A DNA stretch of 64,000 nucleotides, taken from positions 124,001-188,000 of the forward strand of contig JAPJBO010000075.1 in the NCBI GenBank assembly GCA_030068145.1, given 5' to 3'. Source of the DNA: Diplonema papillatum (Eukaryota; Euglenozoa; Diplonemea; Diplonemida; Diplonemidae). Both the position numbers and the translations under genes were made by a program. Shown here in pieces: positions 41,250 to 52,257 of this stretch (position 1 is the first letter of the stretch; every line of letters begins with the position of its first letter). The notes beneath the pieces were generated by a model that did not search any database, was not told the origin of the DNA, and saw only the letters and a program-made list of their open reading frames with translations.

Positions 41250-41500
41250 AGAAGAAGGTTTTGTGCGTCGTGTGCTGTGTGTCTTTTATTGTACAGCGAA
41301 TCGTGGTTATGATGGCGTGGTATCACGGCTTTTGGAACTTGGCCCTGGAGCGTCACAGGTATTTTCCACTGCTTACAAAAGCCTTCATCCCAGCCTCGAA
41401 CTTGGGGCATTCGGCTTCATACCGCTCGGCCTTCTTCTCTTGGCCCACTGGTCTGCAGCGCCGCCACGTGCCTGCTCATCGGCACGGGCTGGATCCTATG
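41250..41500 (-). pseudogene. Duplicated first exon, copy 4 (truncated)
   Basis: It retains the TGTGTCTTTTATTGTACAGC flank, the GAGCGTCACAGGTATTTTCC segment and the CATGTGCCTGCTCATCGG-like portion, and stops before the start codon. A further inverted scrap matching the start region lies at about 42013-42065. Confidence 0.7.
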
Positions 41501-42465
41501 GTCCGCCTTATGCGTCCGTCGCTGGAAGGACCGAAGCAGCGCCGGGGGGTGCCCTTCCCGAGTAGAAACATAGGGGAGGGGTAAGAAGGGTTTGCGGTGT
41601 TCCACGTCGGTTGCCAGGGAGTCCTTGCTCCTCTGTTTCCTGTCCGTGTTCTTGCCCTACTTGAGTTTTACGATTCATCGTGGGAATGTTTCAGCGTAAC
41701 GAGGTCATTGTCTATAACATCAACATATCAGCGAATACAGCACGGCGATCCTGCTACTGTGAAGGTCTTCAGGACGCGCGATGTACCTGCTGAGGATATA
41801 CTTCAGAAAGCTACTGAGTGCTGTGAGACAGGAGGGGCACTAGGTCCCAGACCACCTGCTAAATCGAGGCTCTCCGTCGTTTCGTGCTCACCGGCGATGC
41901 ACCAGCAGCCGCCCGGCGGGCGATGAGCACATCGTGCGATTGGGCTTCGCACAAAAAAAATACGGGCTCCTTGAAACTCGAAGCAGCCTTAAAAACGCCG
42001 GCTTCTTGCAGCTCCTCCGCAGGCGCTCGGCGGTTTGGGCGTGCGCGGCGGCAGGCGAGGTGTCCTGGGGCATCAGCACGGAAGAGTGTCTGCAGACAGG
42101 ACGGACAGCGGTGTGAGTCGGGTTTGTCATGTCGTAGCTCGTCAACAGCCAGGACCGCCCAGGATCTAAAAGTTTCGGGGCGCCCGCTTTCTGCCGCCGA
42201 TGAGGAGGATTGGTGTCTGTCCGTCTGTTCGTCACAATGAAAAATTCCCTGTTCAAATTTCAAAGCTACTTTGTTTCTCTGGACGGATTGGAGCGGCAAA
42301 CCTGTCGTTCGAATTGTTAATAGTCTTCAAAGAAAAAAGTTTCTTTCCTACAACAAAAAATCTGAAAAACTCAAATTTCAGAATCCAGTTTCTATTGGTT
42401 TTCCTATGAGCCAAACCCGCAAACCAGCCATTTTTTGGCAGCATACAATTCCACAGGTCAGGTTA

Positions 42466-42780
42466 CTACTTGCACTATACAGGACTCATTGCTTGGTGCA
42501 TGCTGATGCATGTGGTTCAGTGTACTCACAACACTGCTACACGAGCTTGGTTCTCCGCATGGATGCTTGGTGCCCGCTTGCCGTCATGGCACTTGCACTT
42601 TACAGGACTCATTGCTTGGTGCATGCTAATTCATGTGGTTCAGTGTACTCACAACACTGCTACACGAGCTTGGTGCTCCGCATGGATGCTTGGCCCGCTT
42701 GCCGTCATGGCACTTGCACTTTACACGACTCATGCTTGGTGCTGCTAATGCACGTGGTTCATGTACTCATGCTTGAGGCC
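42466..42780. repeat. Three tandem ~125-bp units
   Basis: Units begin CTTGCACTTTACAGGACTCA (first unit with CTATACAGG) and contain CATGTGGTTCAGTGTACTCA and CATGGATGCTTGG. The third is truncated. Part resembles family C sequence (CATGAACCACATGGATTAGC). Confidence 0.85.
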
Positions 42781-43084
42781 GTGTGCGCCGCATAAAACCT
42801 TCGGAGGGGAAAAGACTGCGTGTTTATCCCACTCGAGCAATAACGCGGCTTGCCTGACCCGAAGTATTCTTGCCGTCCACGGTCGTCGGTGCGTAGCGGG
42901 TACGCCGCTGAAAGGAGACAGAGAACGCTGCTGCTGCTGCGGCGGACAGGAGGGATAGCGCCCGCGCCTACGACAGGAGGCAGACATCTTTGGTTTTGCA
43001 AGAAAAAGAAAAGAGAGAAAAAAAGCACCAAGGCGGACGGAAAGGCTGGTGCTGGGCATCGAAAACACGCTTAGCGACTCGTCT

Positions 43085-43232
43085 CACGCTCGCTAACTTC
43101 CACGGTGGAGTCTAGCCTCAGAAGCTGGAAGCAGCTAAGCTGGAGCCGAGACGGGTGTGCTACACCCAAAATGCGCGCAACTGCGCTCGAAAAGCGGGTG
43201 TGACACCCGCTTTTCAACTCCAGTGGGAGCTT
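43085..43232. repeat. Repeat family D, partial copy
   Basis: CCACGGTGGAGTCTAGCCTC, then a palindrome CGAAAAGCGGGTGTGACACC, matching 28458-28570. Confidence 0.6.
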
Positions 43233-43356
43233 CATGTTTGGAAGGCTGAAGTGTTTCCTACAACAACAGATGCTTGTGCGGAATTCTTCCAGCTGACGCT
43301 GAAGAAGAAAACGTACACGCGGGAACTATGAACCCCAATTTCAATCCAAATCGGAC

Positions 43357-43403
43357 ATTTTTAGAGTGCAAGTTCGCTTAGGGATCCGGGGTTTTAAAGT
43401 GGG
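43357..43403 (-). repeat. Family E copy
   Basis: TTTTTAGAGTGCAAGTTCGC then GGATCCGGGGTTTTAAAGTG; same orientation as the rest. Confidence 0.65.
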
Positions 43404-44065
43404 TGAGTAAAGGTTCCTTAAAGTATAGTATGTAAGCGTGGGTATCGTATTTGCTGTGGTGGCAGTACTTTTTAATTTTCATGGGAAATCCCGGCCAGTC
43501 AGGGAGTCGTTTCAGAAGGTGGTTTCTATGCCTTTCCGTCGTTTCTCGGTGAAGAGAAACAAAAGGAAAAAAGTGCGAAGGAAAAAAAGTGAACGAAGAA
43601 GAAAAAAAAAACAAGAGAAAAAACAGAACACAGAATGAAGACAAAAAAAAGACAAGAAAAAAGGGCGAGATGGAGGAAAAAGAAGAAGGAAAAAAAAAAG
43701 AATAGGACTCCGGCGCTACGAGTGTGTCACCGGCTGCGCGCCCTGTTTGCGTGCAGTGTCGAGTCGAGGCCCGCCTGTTCACAGCACTGGCCTGGAGAGG
43801 CTCGAGCAGTGCGAGGTGGTTGGTACCTGAATTGCGGACGGACGAAGGCAGGATGGAGACAGGGAGGAAGAATTCCGGTACGTTTTGGGCAGTGAAACCA
43901 GTTTGAACACAGGGTTGAAGCTTCAACACGAGGGTAACGGTGCAAGGCAATGGAGGCCGTGCTAGGGTTCGTCTGTATGTATGCTTCCGTGCGTACAGGA
44001 ACCCGTGCTTTAGGTACGTTGTGTATCAACCTTTTCCGCCGCCGAAAGCCCGCGGCTTTTTGCAT

Positions 44066-44115
44066 TTCAGAGAAAATCGCTGGAAACTCCGGGGTTTTAG
44101 AGTCTCCGAGTGTCC
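44066..44115 (-). repeat. Family E copy, diverged left end
   Basis: AGAGAAAATCGCTGGAAACT then CCGGGGTTTTAGAGTCTCCG; same orientation. Confidence 0.65.
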
Positions 44116-44157
44116 TCGGCATTCAGAATCTTCTTTGTACACGTCCTTCAAAGTGTG

Positions 44158-44330
44158 GTGGTTGCAAGAGGGTTGAAGTATGGATAGATAAAACAGTGGT
44201 GTCACCTCCTGGGGGCCGTTGAGCACTGGGAACGTATATAAGTAGTTGGGGTTTGTGAAATAAATACTGTGTGGAAAGGGTCGTGTTGGCGCTCTTTCTA
44301 GACTGTTTCTGTTAGAAAGGTTGGTGGGTA
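44158..44330 (+). repeat. Repeat family C, copy 2
   Basis: GGGTTGAAGTATGGATAGAT, then GTGGTGTCACCTCC, then GGAAAGGGTCGTGTTGGCGC. Confidence 0.6.
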
Positions 44331-44529
44331 CCTTTCGTTGTCGTTCGTTGGTGGTTTCAGCCGTTTTCAACACCTTACATGGTAGGCCTTCCTCAACATG
44401 GTGCTGGGTGGCGGTCTGTCCTCTTGGTACCGTGCCCCGCAAAGCCGTTTCTTCTCGTGGCTGGGGACTCTTGTAGTTGGCGCAAGTAGAGTACTCGGTA
44501 ACTACAACGTATTGATATCCTAAGTTTTT

Positions 44530-44690
44530 TTTTTAGTACTAACAATCTTGTGGGTTGCCCTTCAATGTATTGTGCAGGCTAAAAAGACGTAGGCAGCGTG
44601 TTTTGGTGGTTGATCAGAATTCCTTACCTGAATACACACAAGTGGGAAAACGATCAACCGGCACGCACAAACAAAACGAAGCGCCTGTCT
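44530..44690 (-). repeat. Repeat family B, copy 4 (opposite orientation)
   Basis: The plus strand reads TTTTAGTACTAACAATCTTG, then GGGTTGCCCTTCAATGTATT, then GTGCAG, which is branch site plus acceptor in the right order and spacing. The rest, including GGTTGATCAGAATTCC, follows the CAG. Confidence 0.85.
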
Positions 44691-45364
44691 TTTTTCTTTT
44701 TTTTTTTTTTTTTTTTGCTGCCCGATTGAGCGACGTTTACCGCGTTCTTCCTCCAGAAAGGCTCTCGCGAGAACTTGAGCGGAACCCAGGGTGGCGGAAA
44801 ATCTTCTTCCCCACCACCGCGGGGGATGGGGATGATGACTTCGTCGCGGGACAGTTCGACGGGTGCAACCCTTGAGATAGAAAGGGGCTGAAACAAGCGC
44901 GGGTATGACGGTCTGGAAGGTTGCCCCGAGGAGGCGGAACTTCCCAAGCCATTGCAACTCTGAAAGATTGTCAAGAAGTTCCAAGATGGTGACGAAGACT
45001 GGTGGATGAGGATGAGTCCAAGAAGTCACTCGCTCACTCGGCGAGAGAATAAACGGGGACCCGACGTGTGACGGAAAAAAGCGTTCTTTTTGCCTACACA
45101 CGCCGCTTTCAATTCGGTACCGTGCTGGCGAACTAGCAGACTAGGCCTCTGACAGACAACAGTCCGACTACAGGCAGTTTGCAGTCAGCACTTCGAATAC
45201 CGCAGTCAGACGAAAGTCCGACTACAGACAGATTGCATGCAGACGGCAGCCAGAAGGCCAGGTTGCAATCAGACAGTTGTAACACGTTATGGTGAGCCGG
45301 TCCGTCGCTATCTCTTGAAACTGCATCGAAGTGCCTGCCGCTGTTTATCACAGTGAATCACGGT

Positions 45365-45475
45365 CCACCACGGTCTATCAGGTCCATCCCTAGTCCCTAG
45401 AGCTGCATCGAATTGGGTGCAGTATTCTTCGGTCTATCACGGTCTATCAAGAGGGGATGGACCGGCTCACGTTAT
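45365..45475. repeat. GGTCCATCCC inverted-repeat family, copy 2
   Basis: GGTCTATCAGGTCCATCCC at the left and GAGGGGATGGACC at the right, as at 20820-20910. The interior differs. Confidence 0.6.
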
Positions 45476-46139
45476 GGATAAGAAACGTGTGAGTGGTACG
45501 TGGGTTCTTCGCAATAGACAGACGACAACCAAAACGTCAGGTTGCAATCAGACACTCACAACATGATACGGGTAAGAAACTGTGCGAATGGTGCGTGGGT
45601 TCTTCACAGATGCTTCGTCCGCGTACTATCGAGGTTGAACAACAACAATTGATAGAGAAAACCTCTTTTCAGTTTTCTGCCCTGTCACTTCGTGCATCGA
45701 GTGCAAGGCGAAAGTTTTTAGAATTTATTTTCCTCAGAGGGGGGGGTGGGAGGGGTGGGACCCCACTTCTTCTTTCAACGGCGATAGAGGAGGATCCGGA
45801 GAACCAGCAAAGTTGCGCCCAGAGCAACAGCACTCGTTGCGCTTCTTTTCTCTTTGTTTCTTATTTTCCCTCTCTTTTTCCCCCCTTTTCTTTTCCAGCG
45901 GATTCGTCAGGCGCGCTCATTCAGTACGCATACCCGGCGCTCATCGATATCTGTGTGCTTCTACTCCGAAAAGGTCCAGATTCTGTCAGAAGGTGGTACA
46001 TCCCGGCCTCCTGCACGGAGCACAGGTGCAGTGGTTCGATACCGTGCATGTGCAGATGTTGATGCACATCTGCACGGTTGGGTATCCACTGCCTCGGCCG
46101 CTTGTATCCATCTTGAAAAGACCCCCCGCAGCTGGTGGG

Positions 46140-46220
46140 GATTGCTGGTGAGTAGCACACACTTGGAGGTTTTGCAACTGGCGGCCTCCTCAAAGATTTC
46201 TTACGAAGCAGGTAGTGTTC
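46140..46220 (+). repeat. Family A, right-end fragment
   Basis: TTTTGCAACTGGCGGCCTCC followed by AAAGATTTCTTACGAAGCAG. Confidence 0.5.
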
Positions 46221-46639
46221 AAAATTTTGTTTTGTACGCACGTGTGGTCCTTATGTTGATAAGTACGACACGATACGCTGTCAACCGTATCTTTTCAACG
46301 ATGACATACGCGTTTGTTACCATATGAAACCGGAGAAATACCGCTTGGCATCTGACCTCGGCCCAGTAGACACATCCGCGGTGATCTCCCGGGAGGATTC
46401 ACCCCACGAGGAAAGCTGCCTGGGCCGGCGATGTTTGCTGGAAGAACGAGCGCGCGCGCACCCGCGGGGTCAACCGAGGCGCCCGCTCAACGAAGCGCAA
46501 TTCTTTTTTAGCTGGCTCTCTGTAAACTCTGAACTCATTGCCGTTGGGGGGGCTCACAGAGCGAACACACTCAGCTCGCGCGCTTCGCCGTGAGACAACC
46601 CCCAAGAAGAAATGGGGGGGGATGGGACAGGGACAAAAT

Positions 46640-46945
46640 CCCCTGAATGATCGGGGAGCAGAAGAGGTCTAGTCAACTATTCTCTGCAGCTTTGCATACG
46701 TTCAGGGATTAAGTTCGGGTTTCCAAACTCGGTTTTGGGAGGAATAGCTGAGCCGCGGCCCGTGACAATATAGTTTGTGCGGAGTTCTCGCGTACCTAAC
46801 TTTCGTTACTTCGGTTTTTGGGGGTACCATTTATGCTTACCATTTACTCACCGAAGAAAGGGATCGGTCCTGCTTTATGATCCGTTCAGCTTTCCGACTG
46901 CCGCAATCGCGAGCAGAACTCAACAGGTCTCAACTATGCCCTGCA
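46640..46945. repeat. Repeat family F, two adjacent pieces
   Basis: GGTCTAGTCAACTATTCTCT (about 46665) and GGGATCGGTCCTGCTTTATG with AGCAGAACTCAACAGGTCTC (46860-46940). Relatives lie at 6363-6475 and 59150-59250. A 28-bp segment (GTACCTAACTTTCGTTACTT) occurs at 46790 and again at 47072. Confidence 0.6.
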
Positions 46946-47097
46946 GCATTTACATTATCCTCAAATAAAGTAGTACGGCGCGTTGACCTTTTTTGTGCGC
47001 ACTAGCGAAACTCGCCTGCTTTGGTAAGTCTTATGGAGCTTAACGATGCAAACTACTACGAACAACGCATTGTACCTAACTTTCGTTACTTCGGTTT

Positions 47098-47215
47098 TTG
47101 TTTGTGCGATTTAACCTACATGTGTTCTGGTTAAACCGCTGCCAACGTTCTTTTTAGCTGTAACAAATACTGTCTCCAGGGAAGCAGAAATTGGTTGTCG
47201 CAAAAAAGAAGCAAC
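47098..47215. repeat. Dispersed repeat family G, copy 2
   Basis: Matches 7785-7915 over about 115 bp. Confidence 0.65.
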
Positions 47216-49342
47216 ACGGGGGTATGCCTGCAGGCAACCCAATTCAGTGCACCCCTACTCTGCATGATCACACTGAAAAGAGCTGGTGGATCCGACGGCA
47301 AAAACTGAATCTCCTAACGTAACCCCTTTTGATATTTTCAAAAAAAAGGGGGAGGGGGGCGAGGAAAGTGGTGCGGGGTGAGCGCAACAGGGGGAGCGTG
47401 ACAGTCTTAGTTTCATGCCTTGCAGGACACTGCCTCGCCATGCATGTTTTGATGCTAGCCGATCAAGTCTTGATTCGAGAAGAACGAAAAGAAAACGGAG
47501 AAAAAGAGAGAGAGAAAGAAAAGAAGGGAGGGAGGGATGGAAGGGAAGGCTGTCACTGCACTGCCGACCAGCAAAGCGAAGCGTCTCAACGACAAGAGGA
47601 TGCCGGGACTACGGCTTCCTCCTGTTGTTCAGTACCTCAAGCAGTTCGGAGGTCGCAAGCGCCGTCGTGGAAAGCCCCATTAAAAAGAACGGCTTTTTAA
47701 AAATGGACAGAACTGCAATGGGATGGAAACAGGGGGGTTGGGGGTAGGGGGCGTGAGAAAAACTTGAAAGAAAAACACAAGAAAAAAGAATGGTGCGAGT
47801 CGCGGCTCTTGACGGACGGGTGGTGTCCTCCGCGTGCACAGCGAAGCTCTCTGGGAGTAGCCTTTTGTGTTGCCAATTCGCCCGAGTGGCGTACACGCGA
47901 ATAGAAGAAAAAGAAGAAATGTGACTGAAGTAACGGAACAGAACAAAGCAGGGAAAGAAGGAGAGGGGGAGGGGGGAGGATTCGCAAGAACGTGCTTGGA
48001 ATCGCGTGTGCGGAGCACGTCATCCGCGCCGTGTTCTAGTCCTTTAAGCCACGGACACATCAGACGGACCATCATGCGCGGAGCCTGAGTGTCCCCAGAC
48101 AGGACAGTGAGAGAGAGAGAGACGAGTTAGAGTGCAGTGACCATCTCTCCGGGGAGTTTCCGGTCTCCTCGCTTCTCTTCGTGCTGCTACGGCGGGCGTA
48201 AGTCGCTCCGGAGGCGCGCTGCAGGTTGCGGCTCTGCTACAGTGATCGGCGGCACCGGAGTTGGTGCTGCAGCGGGCGCTCTGGCCGGCGGGTGAGCTCG
48301 TCTCGCGGGGGATCGCCGCCTTGTAACGCTGCGGGCCCTCTTCTCTCTCGCGACTGCGCTGCCTACGGCGGCGGCTAACACCTTGGTGGGAAACTTCAGC
48401 TTCCATCGAGCGAAGGCTACGTCCTGAGGATAAACGGGTTTGGCGTCGTCCAGTGATACGAATCTGGTTTGCCAGGCAGTTGTTCGTAGCTCTCGTCACA
48501 GCAGGACCACCCATTGCACCGAGCACAGGAAAAACGTCCGGAGATGTAACCCGCGTCAGGGAAATCAGGTAGGACAGTCAGGGTGCCCGTCCTACTTGAT
48601 GTGCGTAGCTACGTCGCTTTCCAATCAGGCCATCCATGCGCGGCAGAGCGACAGCAAGAGCCGCGTGAGATACGACACGGTCTCACGTTTTTCGACCCTT
48701 CCGTGCTCGGGCCACGGGCAGCAGTTGAGAGGCCAACGCCTTCGATGGCCAGCCGGTGGGGCCAGTTCAATGGCAAAACAGCCAATCAACAACTGTCAGT
48801 TGCTAGTCGATGACCAATTATGGCCTGTCGATGATGGGTGAATCACTGGTCAATGATGGTTAATACATGGCCATAGCCCTAGGTAAACTAGTTCAGCGCT
48901 GCTGTACAAAGATGTCATAAGCTGCAGCCTTTCCAGTGCGCCGTCGGTTCGGACACAAAGGCGGACTTGTCGTCAAGCGGAATATTTGCCGTAGACCGTG
49001 TCAGAGGCTGGCAGCAGTGCGCTGCAACGACAGTCGTTCAGCTGTTTGGTTTAGCTGCTGATCAACTGTGGTCTCCCAGGTTGCGTGCTTCGAGCAACAC
49101 GGCAGCTTTCGAACAGTCAGATGGAGAGCTGTGTTGTACGGAGCCTTTCCACACAGAGCTGAAGGCAGTCTTGTTGGGGGCTTTTCTACTGCAGCCTTTG
49201 CGACACCTTCGTGATGACGGCCCACTCGATGGCTGATATGGAGCCGAGGGGCCGCCCGACGACGTCGAAAACCCCCCTGAGCCCAGTGATGACGGTACGG
49301 CACGCTCCGCGGCAGCGTCGCTTCGTTCGGTCGTTCGGTGCT

Positions 49343-49775
49343 TCAGTCCTCCAGCGTCTCTTCGTCCGTTTCCTCGTCGTCGCCGCCCAGCGGCGGCTCG
49401 CCACCCGACTCGTCGCCGGCGGCCGCCGCCGCGGCGGCCGCGGCTTTGCTTTTTCCGCGGCCCCTGCGGCCCCGCCCCCTGTGCCTCCTGCGCCTCCTCC
49501 GCTTCTTCGGCGCGTCGCCTTCGGCGGCTTCGCCAGCCTCCGCGCCTAGCGGCTGCGACCCCCCCGCAGCGGTAGCCACGGGGGAGCCCGGCTTCTGCTG
49601 CTGCTGGTGCTGCTGCTGCTGCAGCGGGTTCAGGGGGAGCTGGCTGTTGAGCATGAGAGACGCGATGTCTAAGTTCAGGTGAGGGTTCACCAACGGCTGC
49701 CCGAGCATCATCGGGTGGTATATCATGCTGGGCATCAACGGGAAGCCCATCATGGAGTAAGGCGAAATCAGCGGC
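49343..49775 (-). CDS. Terminal exon: hydrophobic Met/Pro segment, basic patch and acidic tail
   Basis: An acceptor CACGCAG precedes 49775, and the frame runs to a TAG-type stop at 49343 (about 143 residues). It encodes a Met/Pro/Leu-rich start (PLISPYSMMGFPLMPSMIYH), a Gln run, an Arg-rich nuclear-localisation-like patch (KKRRRRRRHRGRGRRGRGK), an alanine run and a Glu/Asp tail. Composition suggests a nuclear or RNA-associated protein. The intron before it carries a diverged family B copy whose end contributes the acceptor region. Upstream exons are not identified with confidence; a candidate lies around 49960-50005. The ATG at 49753 could be an alternative internal start. Confidence 0.55.
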
Positions 49776-49779
49776 CTGC

Positions 49780-49965
49780 GTGAAGGGGTTGCTCTTCAAT
49801 GTATTGCGCAAGATTAAAAGACAGTCTGAACATGAACGCCCAGGCCATTTGCGCTCCCCGCCGGCCAGAGACACCTTTTTGTAAAATTATCAGCAATCTT
49901 GCGGGTTGCTCATCATTCAACGTATTGCGCAGGATTAAAAAGAAGTGGGCCCGTGTCATGAACGC
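49780..49965 (-). repeat. Two diverged family B pieces in tandem
   Basis: GGGTTGCTCTTCAATGTATT then GCGCAAGATTAAAAG, and again GGGTTGCTCATCATTCAACG then TATTGCGCAGGATTAAAAAG. The first abuts the 3' splice site used by the 49343-49775 exon, but in the opposite sense to copy 4's own built-in acceptor. Confidence 0.65.
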
Positions 49966-50365
49966 TTCCATGGGTAGGACAGTGGACGCCAACATCGCCA
50001 TCACCAAAATAAGCGAGAGACAGAAAGAGAGAGTTAGAGTGCAGAGCCATCCGGGGAGTATCCGGTCGCCCCACTACTGTCCCGTACTACTACGCGGTGC
50101 GAGCCGCGGCCCTGTCATAGATGATGATTGCGTCGATGACGGGAGAATAAATACTCAGGAAGCGCCGCCCGATGTTTCCGATGTTGCATGGCTCGTAGCA
50201 AACACGTCATCTACAGAATCAAGTGGGGCGATCCACCTAATTTCTAGCAAAAAAAATCACAGAATTCCAAATCAATTCACAACTTTTCACAGCTTTTCGT
50301 CGTCTTGTTGCGTTAGTGGGGAGTCATTTGCAAGCAAATGAGTACCACACTATGCCAGCTTTTCG

Positions 50366-52198
50366 CTACGTGACTCCAGAAGGGTCACTTTTTCCGCGCT
50401 TTCGGCGCGGCGCAACTCTAGTCGGTTGCAACTGTTCTTGGAAATTACTGACGATTTCATAATCCGAAAAGGAATCGGAGTCTTCGCTTTCTCGCTTGCG
50501 CCGATAGGCACGCCGCGATGCGGAGGACGCGAGTAGCCGGGAAGAGCCGGCGGGAGGGCGCGATCGTTGTGTGACCCGTGGAGGGTCGGAACCAGAATCA
50601 GTAAAAGGGCCCGAGTCAGGGCCTGCCATCGAAGAGGGCCGGGCGGGGCCGGGTGGGCGCGGTGTGTTCGGGCCGGCGAGGCCAGTGCCGTCGTCGCCGA
50701 GATCGGCGCGTCGTCGTCGTCGTGCGCGCAGCGCGGCTGCGGGAGAGGCCGTGGGGGTGCATGGCGCGGGTCGCTTCCTGCCTGCTGGCGGGGGGGCGCG
50801 CTTCGGGGGCGACTTCGTCGTCCGCCTCCTCCGGCCACGGCTGGTAGGTGTTCCAGGTGGGGACGGCGCGCGCCGCTTCCGGCCTGTGAGGCCGTCGCTC
50901 TCGCCTAGGCTGCGACCGCCACCGCCGCCGCCGCCGCGATCCCCGCCGCGACCGCTGCCGCGACCGCCGCCGCGTGCGCGGCCGCGACCAGTGCCGCGGC
51001 CGCCGCCACCGTCTCCGTCACTGTCGTCTCCGCCGCCTCGGCCGCCGCGGCCGCGGCCACGGCCGCGGCCGCCATGACCACCGCCACCCCCGTCGCCACT
51101 GCTGCCGTCGCGGCCAGCACCACCCCTGTGATGCCCCCGTCCGCAGCACGCGTCGGCGTTCGGGCAGGTCCCACATCGCGTCAGCCGATGCGCCCGGCAG
51201 CACTGAATGCGCAGGCCGTCGTCAGGGCGGTGGTGCACCTGGCAGCACTGGTCAACTACAAGGCTGTAGTTTCTTCGCATGCCAGTGCACACCGCGCACT
51301 TCTGCTTCGCGCAGGCATCGCAGACCGACTGCGTGCGGAGCAGAGGGTCCGCCTGCGCAGCCGGTACAAGCACGGGAAGGCGCGGGCGTTGCGGCAGAGG
51401 GGTGGGCACGTCCCAGCGCAGCGAACGCTGTGCCCGCCGCGCCGCGTCGTACTGCGGGAACACGTCCCCGCCCCAGTTCTTCCCGTCCCCGGCAGCTGCC
51501 CGCGGAAAGCTCGCCTCCAGCACCCCGTGCGTCTCCTCGCCCCCGGCGAAGCGTGGGCGAGGTGTCAATCCCCCCCACAGCATCGGCGCCCCCAGGGTCC
51601 TCATCGAGCCCACCCGGACCTTCCGCTCGGCAGGCAACGGCGACGGCAGCTGCAGGTCTCGGCACAGGCGGCACAATGTCGACAGCATCGTCCAGAGGGT
51701 CTTCCCCCTCTGGTTGGCGGCGAGCCTTCGTATTCCCGGGGGGGCAGGGACGTCGACCCCGGTGTGGACCTCGAAGTCCACTGCCAGCTCGACGCACGAC
51801 ACCTCGCCCGCGTCGGTCCACCTCAGTGCCGACAGCCAGCCCTTGAGCGCCCGCATCGCACGGCCGCCGTACGGCCATCTCGGCGGCTCATCCGGAAGGC
51901 GGTCGAAGTTGAACAGGTGTTGCACCGCCGGCAGCGGCGCAGCTGCGTGCCAGGGGTGCATCGGTTGCACCGCGGAGAGGCGGCGTCGCTCCGCCTCCAC
52001 GCGTGCAGTGTACACCGCCGCCATGAGGCGGTGAAGGGCCGCGACCTCCACCCGCATTCCTTCGACAATAACCCCATGCACACGCGTGCAAGACGGCCAC
52101 CTCGCCCGGTCCGCCCGCAGGAGTTCGGCGAAGCAAGGACGGCCGCGGATCTCGTCGTAGCTTTTCACAGCTTGGTACTGCTTGGGTACGGCCTCCAT
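50366..52198 (-). CDS. Retroelement-associated ORF with Cys-rich cluster and Gly/Arg-rich tail
   Basis: ATG 52198 to TGA 50366, 610 residues, no introns. The N-terminal third has a folded-looking region (WTDAGEVSCVELAVDFEVHT, then LSTLCRLCRDLQ). A cysteine/histidine-rich cluster (CDACAKQKCAVC ... CCQVHH ... CGTCPNADACC) comes next, then long Gly/Arg-rich and basic low-complexity stretches and a Ser-rich tail. The layout fits a nucleic-acid-binding retroelement protein, and its position next to a reverse-transcriptase zinc knuckle supports that. I cannot assign it to a named clade. It could also be a host gene captured inside the repeat block. Confidence 0.5.
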   Translation of the reverse strand: MEAVPKQYQAVKSYDEIRGRPCFAELLRADRARWPSCTRVHGVIVEGMRVEVAALHRLMAAVYTARVEAERRRLSAVQPMHPWHAAAPLPAVQHLFNFDRLPDEPPRWPYGGRAMRALKGWLSALRWTDAGEVSCVELAVDFEVHTGVDVPAPPGIRRLAANQRGKTLWTMLSTLCRLCRDLQLPSPLPAERKVRVGSMRTLGAPMLWGGLTPRPRFAGGEETHGVLEASFPRAAAGDGKNWGGDVFPQYDAARRAQRSLRWDVPTPLPQRPRLPVLVPAAQADPLLRTQSVCDACAKQKCAVCTGMRRNYSLVVDQCCQVHHRPDDGLRIQCCRAHRLTRCGTCPNADACCGRGHHRGGAGRDGSSGDGGGGGHGGRGRGRGRGGRGGGDDSDGDGGGGRGTGRGRARGGGRGSGRGGDRGGGGGGGRSLGESDGLTGRKRRAPSPPGTPTSRGRRRRTTKSPPKRAPPPAGRKRPAPCTPTASPAAALRARRRRRADLGDDGTGLAGPNTPRPPGPARPSSMAGPDSGPFTDSGSDPPRVTQRSRPPAGSSRLLASSASRRAYRRKRESEDSDSFSDYEIVSNFQEQLQPTRVAPRRKRGKSDPSGVT

Positions 52199-52204
52199 AG
52201 GCCC

Positions 52205-52257
52205 TGGTTTACCCCTCCTGGCCCCCCCCCCCACCCCCCCACCCCACCCCCCCCCTC
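52205..52257. repeat. C-homopolymer tract
   Basis: Nearly continuous cytosines broken by single A or T bases, at the 5' edge of the retroelement ORF. This is a likely rearrangement or assembly-difficult point. Confidence 0.85.

Larger units (their letters stand above)
42781..49342. other. Long repeat-rich stretch without a supported gene
   Basis: It contains the repeats listed separately (families B, C, D, E, F, G, A fragment), a polypurine tract (43540-43710, mostly GAAAA runs), a second one at 47330-47560, and pyrimidine tracts near 45845-45900 and 47900 (complement). No open frame shows a recognisable domain. Real exons of low-complexity genes could be missed here. Confidence 0.4.
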
